Of a DNA stretch of 64,000 nucleotides, positions 54,735-64,000 are shown in pieces. The notes under the pieces are model-generated. The model saw only the letters and a program-made list of their open reading frames with translations. It was not told where the DNA came from and did not search any database. The translations under genes were made by a program, and so were the position numbers. Every line of letters starts with the position of its first letter. Positions within the stretch are counted from its first letter, which is position 1. Location: contig PBMZ01000115.1 in NCBI GenBank assembly GCA_002722955.1, forward strand, positions 1-64,000. The letters are read 5' to 3'. Source of the stretch: Planctomycetaceae bacterium (lineage in GTDB: Bacteria; Planctomycetota; Planctomycetia; Planctomycetales; Planctomycetaceae).

Positions 54735-57700
54735 ATGTTGCTCACATCCTGGATTCGCTCGTTTCAAAATACTATCCAGGCGAAACGATTTGCCGCTCGC
54801 AACGCGCGGCGCCGTCGTCCATCGACGAAACCCGCCCAACAGAACTCAGTCGAGCGTCTGGAAGACCGTACGCTCCTGACTCGGTTGGTGGTTGATGCAC
54901 CGACAACGATTACTGGCAATGCCGGTCCGGGCGTCGACATCGAAAACGCCGACTTGATCGGCTTCGATGGCATTGTTGTTCAAGATGTCACGATTACAGG
55001 CAATGGGGCCGAGGGTGTTGACATCGATGTCACCAACACAGATCTCGAAACTCTTGTCATTGAATCCGTGAATATCTCGGCCAACGCCGATGTCGGTGTC
55101 TCGATTACGCTCGATGATGTAAATCTGGACTCACTGGTCATCGAAGATTCAAACATCACCGACGGCGGCGGCATCGTGATTTCTTTGGTGAATTCGAACG
55201 TTGGCGTGATCAAAGTCTTCGATACGGTGATTTCCGGCGATGCTGGGGCCGGACTCAGCCTGATTCTGGACAGTAGTAAGGTCGACGGCTTCAGCTTGGT
55301 CAACACAACATCGGATGGTGTCAGTGTTACCTCGACGAGTAACACGCAGGGCGTCATCAGCAGCATGACGGGAGACGGCACTTCCCCGATTTCGATCACG
55401 TCGTTTGGTCACGGCCTGGAAACAGGCGACGAGATCCGTATTACGGATGTCGAAGGCAATACTGCTGCCAACGGCGACTATACCGTGACCGTGATCAATA
55501 ACGACACGTTTACGCTGGATGATTCGCGCGGCAATGGAACTCACGTCGCTTCGACAGGGGAATTCCAAGTTGTCTCGGAACTGAACAACGTGACGGCTAG
55601 CAACAATATCGTCACGGGTGTGACCGGGCTGGACGGGTTGAGTTTCAATCTGACGGACACTGATACGTCGAACATTTTCGTGACTGACAATCCGAATCTG
55701 TTGGGGGTCGACTTTAACTTGACGACTTCACCCTCGGACGGCTTCACGATTACTGGCAATATGATAAGCACGAATGTTGGCGATGGTATTGGCGTAACCG
55801 CGACAAGTTCGAGCTTGACCGGTGTAATCATTGATAGCAATACGATCACGGGCAATGATTCGACTGGCGGCGACGGACTGCATTTTATAGCTAACGACAG
55901 CAACATCCGCGGTGTGATTCTCAACAACAGGATAACTAACACCGTTGGTGATGGAATGGCTTTTGATGCCACCGCCACCACTGCTTTTGTTACCGCCAAC
56001 GGCGGACCGCAGGCGTTTAACTTTACTCCAGTGATCAATGAAGTTCAGGAACTGGCCATCACCGACTCTGCGACAGCGGGCACCTTCCGGTTGATGTTTG
56101 GTGATCGCGAGACGGGCGATATCGATTTCGACGCGAATATCGCAGCAGTACAAGCGGAACTAGATGCACTTGCGAATACGAACCCCGGTGACTTAGTCGT
56201 TTCGGGGGGTGACTTGCCGAGGACTCCGATGCGGATCGAGTTTCGCGGCCAGTTTGCGGCCACGAATCAAGATTTGCTGGTTGTCTCGGATGATAGCGTG
56301 ACGGGCGGTTCAGTGGTGGTTACGGAAACCATCACCGGCAACAGCAATCGCAATGCGGGTGGCAATGGAATCCGCAACAACATGGTTATGGACAATGCTG
56401 GCGCAGCGATTCGAGTTGGTCAGGATGTTGCCGATCCCACGCAAGACGGGTTGCCCGCGAATACCTCGTTCAATGCGGTAATCACTGGTAACAACACTAG
56501 CTTCAACGCCGGTCGTGGCATGCAGTTCATGTTTGCCGATACGCAAGATCAATTCGATTTGTTGATCGGTGGAACGGACCCGGCGGACGGAAACACGGTC
56601 GAGGGTAACTTTGCTGGTCTATCGTTGACGCAGATCGACTCGTCAACGGGTTCAATCGAAATTCGCAACAACACGTTTGTGTCGAATGAAGGAGGTCAAG
56701 GTATCTTCTTCGAGGCCATCGGCAGCAGCGTCTTCTTCGAGGCAACGAATGTTCTTGAGCGGTCGATCATCGATAGCAACTTTATCGGTACACGCGCTCT
56801 GACGACCGTCGCGCTTGACATCAATGCTGGTGCTAATACGTTGTCTGTCGCCGATGTCACCGGTTTCAGTATTGGTGATCAAATTAGCATCGAGGGTGAA
56901 TCGCTGTCGATTACCAATATCGATGCTGGTGCGAACGCATTTACCGTGAATCGTGGTGTCATGGGGACAACGGCCGCTGCACACACGGCTGGCCAAAACA
57001 TCGTGCGCAACTCAGGCACTGGTGGAAACGGTACGCGCGGAATCGAATTCAATTTGACCGAGAATTCGACTTATCAAGACTTGCACATTAGCAATAACGT
57101 GATCGCAAATAACAGTGGCGACGGTATCTTTTTCCGTCGTGAAGACGAAGGGCAAGTGACCACCGTCAATCCCGCAGACGGACAAATCCGCGCGGTCACA
57201 ATTAGCGACAACATCATTAGCAACAATGGCAACTTTGGTAATGCCAGTGGCGTCTTGATTCGCGGAATCAACGGCAGTATCGATTTGCTCGACTTCGAAC
57301 TTCGGGATAACGAACTCTTCCGCAACTCTCGCCACGCCGTCGAATTGGAATCTCAATTTGACGCTCGGATTTTGGCTGATTTGAGTGGCAACCGAATCGA
57401 GTTTTCTGGGGTTGATGGTGTCAATTTAGCAACTGTTTCAAACGCAGGTTCCGATCGACGTCAAATCGGCGGTACGTGGGTTGGCAACACGTTTAGTAAC
57501 AACACTGGCGACGGCATTGACATTAACGGCATCTTTGGGCTGACCGATCCGAATACGGGCTCGACAACACCATTGTTCCTTGGCCGCGATGGAACTGGAA
57601 ATACTTACGAATCAAACGGAAACTTTGCCGTCAACGTGACGCAAACTGGATCGGTTGCATTCAGCGACAGTCTGGTGCGTGACAACGCGGCAGGCGGATT

Positions 57701-60700
57701 CCAGATGCTCAGCGGTCGCGTTTCGATTAAGGACAGTACGTTCACAAACAACCAAGGCACGGCGATTGGACTCGGCAACGTCAACGCCAGTATTCGCAAC
57801 AACCTGATCAGCGAGAATACGGGTTCAGATTCCGATGGCATCCAACTGACTTCGCCATCAAGCGTTGTTATCACTGGAAACTTCATCGATCAAAACGGTG
57901 GTCGCGGTATCGATCTGTTTACCGGCGGCGGCCAAGATTCTCAGATTCAAATCGGTGATCCTTCACTGCCTGCCGATGCTGGGCGGAACACAATCGTCTC
58001 GAACTTCCGGCAAGGTATCTACGTCGTTATGGCTGGTGGAACGCCAGCCGGCGATCTATCACAAAATGGTGATGCAGTTACCGCGCCAACTGGGAATGGT
58101 TCTGCGACAACGAACCTGACTCTCGACGTTGATACCAACATTATCGAAGACAATGGCTTAGACAGTATGTTGTCCGGATCGGGTTTGGTACTTCGCGTTG
58201 GCACGACAAATCCAGGCGACGGAGGTGGTGGAGTCAATCAGCCGGGTATGGTCGGAGCAGCCGATGGCTCGCGCGGTGCTGGCAATGGTCGAGCGAATGC
58301 GCGAATCGCGAACAACACGTTCGAGGGTAATGCTGGTGACGACGTACTGCTTGAGGGGTTCTTAGGTTCGGACCCCGCAACAACCGGTGGTGTGTGGGAT
58401 CAGAATACCTTCAACATCACAAGCAACACTCCCGACCCGCTTTCGCGACTCAATTTGGTTTACACTGGAAACAGTGGAAATGGTCAAAATGTTGTGACGG
58501 GAATGGCTGGCTTTACCAATGCTGAAGGCACATTCAAGTCGCGTACAAGCAATTTGAATCCATCAGGACCATTTACATCGGCGACTCGTAGCCGTAATGC
58601 ACGCGTATTGGCCGACTTGCCTTCAGGCCTGCCGCCGAATGCTCAATCGGCCAACTATCACTTTCCTGGGCTTGGGCCGACCAGCACGTGGCGTGTGCAA
58701 ACCGGATTCGATACCGCCGGCAGCAATGCACTGGTCGATGCGTTTCAAGCGGGCGACAACTTTACGGACAGCGTGTTCGACATCCTGGGTGACTCGCTGC
58801 AAGCCCCCTTGGCTGCGAACACTTTGGACACGCAAGTCACAGTCATGGACGTCACATCATTCCCCGGTGCGATGGCCGGCCTAATGGGAACAATTACTGG
58901 CGCCACGAATGCCAGTCCTATTGAAATTACATCACCGGGCCATGGACTCTTCGACGGTGATCAAGTCACCATTACAGGTGTGCAAGGAAATACGGCTGCT
59001 AACGGGACCTTCTTCGTCGACAGAACCGGTTTCAATACATTTGAACTCTTCACCAACGTCTTGTTGACGTTTCCAGTGACAGGTAACGGAACGTACATCG
59101 GTGGCGGAACATTCCAAGAAGTCGTGCCGACATTCGATATCGTTGTCGACAACGAAGAGATGACGGTCACGAATACGAACTTTGCAACGAATACGTTCAC
59201 CGTGATTCGTGCTCAAAATGGTACGGCCTTGGCTCCGCATGCCATTGACGCACCTGTGGGAGACGTCTCCAACAATGGTGTCTTCACGTTTCCAGAGCCG
59301 GATTCTATTCCGTCCTTCTTTACTGCGGACATCGTCGACATCGACCCCGATCCACGACCGGCTAGTGCGGGTGTCGTAACCGTCAACTTCACCGAAAACG
59401 TGACCAACGTCGACATCAACGACTTTACCGTCGACTATGACAACGGTGGGCCAGCCGCTCTCGTTCCGCTTACGAATGCAACCAATACCAATCCCATTCG
59501 TATCGAATCCGTCTTGCATGGTCTCGTCGACGGCAACGAAATCGTGATCTCTGGCGTACAGGGCAATACGGCCGCCAACGGAAGCTTTTTCGTCGACGTG
59601 ATTGACGTGGACAACTTTGAACTGTACCGCGACGCGGGGCTGACCATGCAAGTTACCGGCAATGGTAACTACGTTATGGGAACGGGGGCCTTTAAGTCCG
59701 CTACCACTGGCGAGATTACTGGGGCCTCAAATGCCAGTCCAATTCGCATTACGTCTGTCGGGCACGGTCTCCAAGAAGGCGATCTGATCACCGTCGAGGG
59801 AGTCTTGGGCAATGGCGCCTCCAACGGGCTGTTTGCCGTGGATGGTATCCACGAAGTTCAGACGATCATGTTGGACGACACGGCCGTCGGTGGGGAAATC
59901 GTATTGAACGTGAACGGTTCCTCAACGCCGGCTGCAGGTGCACCAGGTGCGCTGCCGTTTAATGCAAACGCTACTCAGATTCGGAACGCTTTGGAGTTGT
60001 TGCCGACGGTTGGTGCTGGCAACGTCCTGGTGACGGGCGGCCCAATTAACGTCAATCCAGTTACGATCGAGTTTATCAATCAGTTGGCCGGTTTCGACAT
60101 TCCGGACATTACGGATGGCGGCAGCATGTTGGATGGTCGGGACGAAATTCAATCCATCAGTGTCAACAACGCACCTCCAACCGGAACGTTCCAATTGAGT
60201 CTCGATGGCGTCAACTTTTCGCCGGCAATTTCGACGACAGGGACAGCAACCGATGTCGAGAATGCGTTAGAGGGTCTGCTTTCACTGTTCCCAGCGTTGG
60301 TCATCGACGACGTGACCACAACCGGTGGTCCGTTAGGCACGTTTAACGTCACGGTCACATTTGATGGTGCCAATGTTGACGACCTCGACTTGCCCACGTT
60401 GACAACGATGCTCAACGGATTCGTCACCAACGAGATTCAGACGATCTCACTCAACGGCGAGCGAGCTATCGCGGGTAACTATACGCTTAGTTTTGGTGGC
60501 ATCACCACTGGTAACTTGGCCTTCAACGCTAGCGCCGCAGCGGTCGACGCGGCCTTAGAAGGTCTTGGCTCCATCGGTCTTGGCAATGTGATTGTCAGTG
60601 GCGGTCCACTTTCCAATGGCACAACCACGAATGATTTCACCGTTCAATTTATCGGGCCATTTGTCGGAACGGACGTCGGTAGTATCTCCATTAACAACGT

Positions 60701-63700
60701 TAGTTTGGATGGCGCGGAAGAACGGCAAACCGTACAAGTGGTTGGTGGAAATAGCGGAACGTTTAACGTCGATTTCGGCGGCACGCCCGTAAACTCGATC
60801 GGCCACGATTTGAATGCTGGACAATTTGAGGCTCTATTCGAAGGCGCGACCGGCGTCGATATCAACGTGACAGGCACAAGCTTGGATACGACCGGCTTGA
60901 CGCTCGATTTCGACACGGCGACTTCAAGTAACTTCAATCATCCCGATTTGACGTTGGTGCAGAACAATTTAGGCGGCGGTGTCATCGAAGTGCAACAAGT
61001 TGCCATCGTCGGGACGCCAACTGCTGGAAGCTTTGAAATTGAGCTTTCTGGCGGTCCGATCACCGGCACTCAAACCATCACTCTCCAACACGATATGAGT
61101 GCCTTTAACACCGAAGTTCTGCTAGACGCGACATTGAATCCATTTGGTGTGGACGTCACGGTCACCGGTGGTGATTTGCCCGGCACTCCATTGACGATTA
61201 CCTACGACAATAATCCAGGAATTGATTTCAACATCGCGCTGGGGGCCAACATGCTGAATAATTCGGCAACTCCCTCAGCGACCACAGTCACAAACGGTGC
61301 TCCGGCAGACGTCGCCCTGAATACAGTGATCCAAGGTAGCGATCCTGTTGGAAACGCTACGGTTACCGAGACCGTTCAAGGTGCCTTGGGCGGCGTCACC
61401 GTAACATCGCTCCAGAATGGTACGTCGCCAACGATGATCACCTCGACGGAAGACAACAAGGGGTCGTTCGATGCCTTCACGCTATTCAATTCCTCAGGGA
61501 GCGCTGATTACACGGGTGGCGGACGCTGGGTAAAGCATGTTCCCTTGGTCGATAACACACTGACACCGTTGACTGTGACTGGTGTGAATGAAGTCCAGCG
61601 CCTTGAAATCGTGGGTGCGCCAACAGGTGGCTTCTATAGCATCATCTACAACGGAGCCGCTACCGGCGATGACAACGCAATTACGGCCAATTTGCCCTTT
61701 GACACAACGGCGGCTCAGATCCAAACAGAGTTGAATGGTCTCCTGAACGTCGGAGTCAACAGTCCAATCTTCAATGTTTCCGTTGCTCTGGAAGCTGGTG
61801 GTACTGCTGGTGGAGCGGGCGTGTTGAGTGGTCCGTTTATCGTGACCTTTGATGCCGCTGATCCTGTGACAGGTCGCGACGTCTTTCCACTCGTCGTCGA
61901 TCCGTCAGGTTTCACTGGTGGAGTAAATCCGCAAGGCAGTGTCACTACATTGACCGAAGGCAACGGCTCGGAAGTGTCGTTTGACCTGACGGATGTGACC
62001 AGCCGACCAGGAACTTACCGGCTCTACACAACCGGTAGGGTGGTGACTCCGACCGGCATCATGAGCAACGCCATTCAGGACGAGTTCACAAACTTCCCGA
62101 ACAATCCTGAGATTGAAGTCGACGGTGCTGGCAATCAATTGAACATTGCCGCTATCGACACGTGGACGGTTGATGACACCGAGCCGATCGCAACGATTTC
62201 TCAAGTGACGCCCAATCCGCGAAATACTGCGGTCGGTATTGTTACCGTCACGTTTGATCAAGATGTAACGGGCGTAACGATCGAGGACTTCGTGTTGGAA
62301 CGCGATCCGGATGGTTCTGGCAATGTCGTCGTTGACATTTCTTCGTTGTCAGTCACTCAAATCACTCCGCAACAGTACGAGATCGACTTGAATCTGGTCA
62401 CGGGAGCGCCTGGTGACTACACGTTTGAACTACGCACGAACATCAATCCCGCGACACCGATCTGTGACGCCGCTGGGAACGACTTGCAGGCAACTTTGGG
62501 TGGCAATGTCGCCGCGCGAGCGACTTGGACGACCAACATCACCTCGCCAACAGCAACGATCGTCAACATTACTTCGCCAAGAAATACGGCTGCTGCCAGC
62601 GACACTTCGCCAGGTTTGGTAACGGTCTCGTTTACGAAACCTGTGACAACCGCAAATGTCGACATTGGCGACTTCACGTTGACTCGTGATGAAGGCAACG
62701 GTCCGGTAACGCTCGACATCAGTGGTGTTCCCGTAGCAGCAGTCAATCCAATCGCGGGCTTGGCTGCCGCGTTTGAGCTGGACTTCGCAGCTGTTGCTGG
62801 CTTAACGGATGCGACCGAAGGCACGTATCAATTGACATTGAATGCTGTCGGCTCTGACATTGTTGATGGCGACGGTAACGAGCTGTTGACCGATGCCGTC
62901 GAGACATGGGTCTTGGATTTGACGGCTCCGACTTCGGACATTGTTGATATCTTCCCAGACCCGCGATTGACCGATGTTGATGTCGTCAATGTTTTGTTCG
63001 ACGAAGACGTCGTCGGAGTTGGCGCGACAGCGAATGTCGACTTTACGCTGACTCGAAGTGGCGTGATCTCCGCCGCCTCGAATGGTACTCCGATTCAAAT
63101 TACGTCGGCGAATCATGGTTTGACGACCGGCGATATGGTGGTCGTTGAAGACGTCAAAGGTAACTCGGCTGCGAACGGTACATTTACTGTGACGCTGCTT
63201 GACGAAATTCAGCGAGTGACCTTGACGGGCGCATCAGCGGGCACCTTCACCTTAACGTTTGGTTTCCAAACCACGAATCCGATCGCCTTCAACGCCAGTC
63301 CTGCGACCATTGAGAGCGAGCTAGAATTGCTCAGCTCCATTGACGACGTCAGCGTTACCAGCGTGATGGGTGGCAACTTGGACGTCTCACCGTTTGACAT
63401 CCAATTCATGGGTGCTCAAGGCGGTCAAGATGTCGAGCTATTGCAAGCTGACCTTTCGGGTTTGACGGGCACTAATGAAACGCAGCAATTGGACTTCAGC
63501 GCGGGTGCTCCGACAGCAGGAACATTCACCTTGTCGTTCGGTGGAGCTTCGTCGGCAGCGATTGCGTTCGATGCGACCGCTGGTGACGTGCAATCGGCTC
63601 TTGAAGCCGTCGCTGGTATTGGCGTTGGCAACGTCTCCGTTACTGGCGGTGACTTACCTGGCACACCAGTTGACATCGAGTTCATCAATCAATTGGCGGC

Positions 63701-64000
63701 GACTGATGTCAGCTTGTTGATGGTCAATAACACGAGCCTTGTTGGCACGAACGAAGTTCAAACGTTGGCCCTAAGCGGGAATCCGACGGGTGGTACATTT
63801 ACGTTGACATTTGGTGGGCAAACCACCACGGCAATCGGTTTTGATGTCACTGATGCCACTGTGCAGGCAGCATTGGAAGCTTTGTCATCCATCGGTGTCA
63901 ACAATGTCACGGTAGCCGGCGGCACTCTGCCAGGAAACACTTTGACGATCACGTTTGTCGGCGCTTTGGCCAATATGGACGTTGCCGCGATCACCAGCGA
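54735..64000 (+). CDS. Giant modular surface protein, 5' part, runs off the window
   Basis: At least 3088 residues with no stop to the end of the window. The basic N-terminus ends in SVERLEDRTLLT (38-49), like the LEPR-XLL (LExRxLL) export/sorting signature of large planctomycete surface proteins. Residues about 55-1255 have right-handed parallel beta-helix character, with many NNxI/F..N(S/T)GDGI strings. From about 1385 on there are repeated domain types: an HGL/GNTAANG module (five copies: about 55344, 58887, 59460, 59711 and 63060), a EVQTL...TGGTFTLTFGG module (ten copies, the last cut by the window end), and an Ig-like DFTLTRD module (four copies: about 59325, 62190, 62553 and 62934). 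It is probably secreted or cell-surface; total length and C-terminus are unknown. Confidence 0.9.
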   Translation, partial: MLLTSWIRSFQNTIQAKRFAARNARRRRPSTKPAQQNSVERLEDRTLLTRLVVDAPTTITGNAGPGVDIENADLIGFDGIVVQDVTITGNGAEGVDIDVTNTDLETLVIESVNISANADVGVSITLDDVNLDSLVIEDSNITDGGGIVISLVNSNVGVIKVFDTVISGDAGAGLSLILDSSKVDGFSLVNTTSDGVSVTSTSNTQGVISSMTGDGTSPISITSFGHGLETGDEIRITDVEGNTAANGDYTVTVINNDTFTLDDSRGNGTHVASTGEFQVVSELNNVTASNNIVTGVTGLDGLSFNLTDTDTSNIFVTDNPNLLGVDFNLTTSPSDGFTITGNMISTNVGDGIGVTATSSSLTGVIIDSNTITGNDSTGGDGLHFIANDSNIRGVILNNRITNTVGDGMAFDATATTAFVTANGGPQAFNFTPVINEVQELAITDSATAGTFRLMFGDRETGDIDFDANIAAVQAELDALANTNPGDLVVSGGDLPRTPMRIEFRGQFAATNQDLLVVSDDSVTGGSVVVTETITGNSNRNAGGNGIRNNMVMDNAGAAIRVGQDVADPTQDGLPANTSFNAVITGNNTSFNAGRGMQFMFADTQDQFDLLIGGTDPADGNTVEGNFAGLSLTQIDSSTGSIEIRNNTFVSNEGGQGIFFEAIGSSVFFEATNVLERSIIDSNFIGTRALTTVALDINAGANTLSVADVTGFSIGDQISIEGESLSITNIDAGANAFTVNRGVMGTTAAAHTAGQNIVRNSGTGGNGTRGIEFNLTENSTYQDLHISNNVIANNSGDGIFFRREDEGQVTTVNPADGQIRAVTISDNIISNNGNFGNASGVLIRGINGSIDLLDFELRDNELFRNSRHAVELESQFDARILADLSGNRIEFSGVDGVNLATVSNAGSDRRQIGGTWVGNTFSNNTGDGIDINGIFGLTDPNTGSTTPLFLGRDGTGNTYESNGNFAVNVTQTGSVAFSDSLVRDNAAGGFQMLSGRVSIKDSTFTNNQGTAIGLGNVNASIRNNLISENTGSDSDGIQLTSPSSVVITGNFIDQNGGRGIDLFTGGGQDSQIQIGDPSLPADAGRNTIVSNFRQGIYVVMAGGTPAGDLSQNGDAVTAPTGNGSATTNLTLDVDTNIIEDNGLDSMLSGSGLVLRVGTTNPGDGGGGVNQPGMVGAADGSRGAGNGRANARIANNTFEGNAGDDVLLEGFLGSDPATTGGVWDQNTFNITSNTPDPLSRLNLVYTGNSGNGQNVVTGMAGFTNAEGTFKSRTSNLNPSGPFTSATRSRNARVLADLPSGLPPNAQSANYHFPGLGPTSTWRVQTGFDTAGSNALVDAFQAGDNFTDSVFDILGDSLQAPLAANTLDTQVTVMDVTSFPGAMAGLMGTITGATNASPIEITSPGHGLFDGDQVTITGVQGNTAANGTFFVDRTGFNTFELFTNVLLTFPVTGNGTYIGGGTFQEVVPTFDIVVDNEEMTVTNTNFATNTFTVIRAQNGTALAPHAIDAPVGDVSNNGVFTFPEPDSIPSFFTADIVDIDPDPRPASAGVVTVNFTENVTNVDINDFTVDYDNGGPAALVPLTNATNTNPIRIESVLHGLVDGNEIVISGVQGNTAANGSFFVDVIDVDNFELYRDAGLTMQVTGNGNYVMGTGAFKSATTGEITGASNASPIRITSVGHGLQEGDLITVEGVLGNGASNGLFAVDGIHEVQTIMLDDTAVGGEIVLNVNGSSTPAAGAPGALPFNANATQIRNALELLPTVGAGNVLVTGGPINVNPVTIEFINQLAGFDIPDITDGGSMLDGRDEIQSISVNNAPPTGTFQLSLDGVNFSPAISTTGTATDVENALEGLLSLFPALVIDDVTTTGGPLGTFNVTVTFDGANVDDLDLPTLTTMLNGFVTNEIQTISLNGERAIAGNYTLSFGGITTGNLAFNASAAAVDAALEGLGSIGLGNVIVSGGPLSNGTTTNDFTVQFIGPFVGTDVGSISINNVSLDGAEERQTVQVVGGNSGTFNVDFGGTPVNSIGHDLNAGQFEALFEGATGVDINVTGTSLDTTGLTLDFDTATSSNFNHPDLTLVQNNLGGGVIEVQQVAIVGTPTAGSFEIELSGGPITGTQTITLQHDMSAFNTEVLLDATLNPFGVDVTVTGGDLPGTPLTITYDNNPGIDFNIALGANMLNNSATPSATTVTNGAPADVALNTVIQGSDPVGNATVTETVQGALGGVTVTSLQNGTSPTMITSTEDNKGSFDAFTLFNSSGSADYTGGGRWVKHVPLVDNTLTPLTVTGVNEVQRLEIVGAPTGGFYSIIYNGAATGDDNAITANLPFDTTAAQIQTELNGLLNVGVNSPIFNVSVALEAGGTAGGAGVLSGPFIVTFDAADPVTGRDVFPLVVDPSGFTGGVNPQGSVTTLTEGNGSEVSFDLTDVTSRPGTYRLYTTGRVVTPTGIMSNAIQDEFTNFPNNPEIEVDGAGNQLNIAAIDTWTVDDTEPIATISQVTPNPRNTAVGIVTVTFDQDVTGVTIEDFVLERDPDGSGNVVVDISSLSVTQITPQQYEIDLNLVTGAPGDYTFELRTNINPATPICDAAGNDLQATLGGNVAARATWTTNITSPTATIVNITSPRNTAAASDTSPGLVTVSFTKPVTTANVDIGDFTLTRDEGNGPVTLDISGVPVAAVNPIAGLAAAFELDFAAVAGLTDATEGTYQLTLNAVGSDIVDGDGNELLTDAVETWVLDLTAPTSDIVDIFPDPRLTDVDVVNVLFDEDVVGVGATANVDFTLTRSGVISAASNGTPIQITSANHGLTTGDMVVVEDVKGNSAANGTFTVTLLDEIQRVTLTGASAGTFTLTFGFQTTNPIAFNASPATIESELELLSSIDDVSVTSVMGGNLDVSPFDIQFMGAQGGQDVELLQADLSGLTGTNETQQLDFSAGAPTAGTFTLSFGGASSAAIAFDATAGDVQSALEAVAGIGVGNVSVTGGDLPGTPVDIEFINQLAATDVSLLMVNNTSLVGTNEVQTLALSGNPTGGTFTLTFGGQTTTAIGFDVTDATVQAALEALSSIGVNNVTVAGGTLPGNTLTITFVGALANMDVAAITS
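56037..64000 (+). repeat. Ten copies of an EVQ...TGGTFTLTFGG module
   Basis: Copies begin near 56037, 59850, 60138, 60429, 60717, 60984, 61587, 63201, 63474 and 63750 (cut by the window end). Consensus: (N/D)E(V/I)Q.(L/I).(L/I)...(T/A)GGTFTLTFGG followed by F.A....(V/I)..AL..L..IG.GNV.V.GG.LPGTP. The copies at 60717, 60984 and 61587 are the most worn; the three at the end are the most alike. Confidence 0.8.

Noticed and set aside
55541-56038. Many minus-strand frames opposite the surface protein
   Set aside because: Repetitive Val/Thr/Ser/Pro-rich products are the complement of the repeated plus-strand modules, not genes.

Overview
The window looks like a piece of a planctomycete chromosome, most likely of the Pirellulales/Rhodopirellula type. 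The grounds are family content: a Tat-exported DUF1501 protein, a neutral-ceramidase-like protein, a squalene/prenyltransferase-repeat secreted protein, two large membrane-anchored Ser/Thr kinases (one with the VLDWGLAK activation segment common in these bacteria), an Uma2 protein, and a giant modular surface protein with a LEPR-XLL-like N-terminus. Intergenic spaces carry several families of dispersed palindromes. I recognised no rRNA, tRNA, CRISPR array or intact transposase.

Layout. 0.3-7.4 kb: one 2344-residue polytopic membrane protein. 7.7-15.3 kb: a tight same-strand group of an isochorismatase/ThuA-like secreted enzyme, a giant Ser/Thr kinase with TPRs and a secreted sialidase-like protein. 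15.4-18.3 kb (minus): a NuoE-NuoF fusion and a prenyltransferase-repeat protein. 18.5-23.6 kb: a membrane protein with a c-type heme motif, a hairpin-rich 0.55 kb spacer, then a SecA with an enlarged wing domain. 23.7-25.7 kb: small accessory genes and decaying sequence, including a gene broken by an in-frame TGA. 25.7-31.35 kb (minus): PhyH dioxygenase, SDR and VOC proteins as one metabolic cluster, HU, then TauD-type dioxygenase overlapping leucyl aminopeptidase. 31.5-36.2 kb: Tat-exported TIM-barrel protein, DUF1501 protein, an orphan tungstate/molybdate-type ABC ATPase, ceramidase-like protein. 36.2-43.8 kb: a HigBA module with a broken toxin, a second kinase, a TAXI-type binding protein overlapping a GNAT acetyltransferase, a TIM-barrel isomerase-like protein, and a second toxin-antitoxin module with a deleted toxin. 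43.9-47.5 kb (minus): a ModB-like permease carrying an insertion of about 335 residues and a binding protein made of two ModA-like domains. 47.6-54 kb: PfkB-type kinase, Uma2 protein, purine nucleoside phosphorylase, a very acidic protein, a TPR-glycosyltransferase pair and a GT8-like protein. 54.7-64 kb: the first 3088 codons of a giant surface protein that runs off the window.

How genes may work together. The tandem ModA-like binding protein, the modified ModB-like permease and the distant TupC/ModC-like ATPase could be the parts of one oxyanion importer with unusual architecture. The NuoEF fusion could use a molybdenum enzyme partner encoded elsewhere. The PhyH/SDR/VOC cluster and the TIM-barrel isomerase-like proteins suggest catabolism of small organic or sugar-derived substrates. 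Sialidase-like, ceramidase-like and ThuA-like exported proteins point to breakdown of complex glycoconjugates.

The strongest leads for something new are the ModB-like permease with its inserted coiled-coil domain next to a double ModA protein, the repeat-expanded SecA wing, the 2344-residue membrane protein, and the kinase whose N-terminus is built of repeated ET(I/L)VE motifs. Two toxin genes with intact antitoxins, both damaged, are a clear small-scale finding. All functional statements come from reading motifs by eye; no database search was run.
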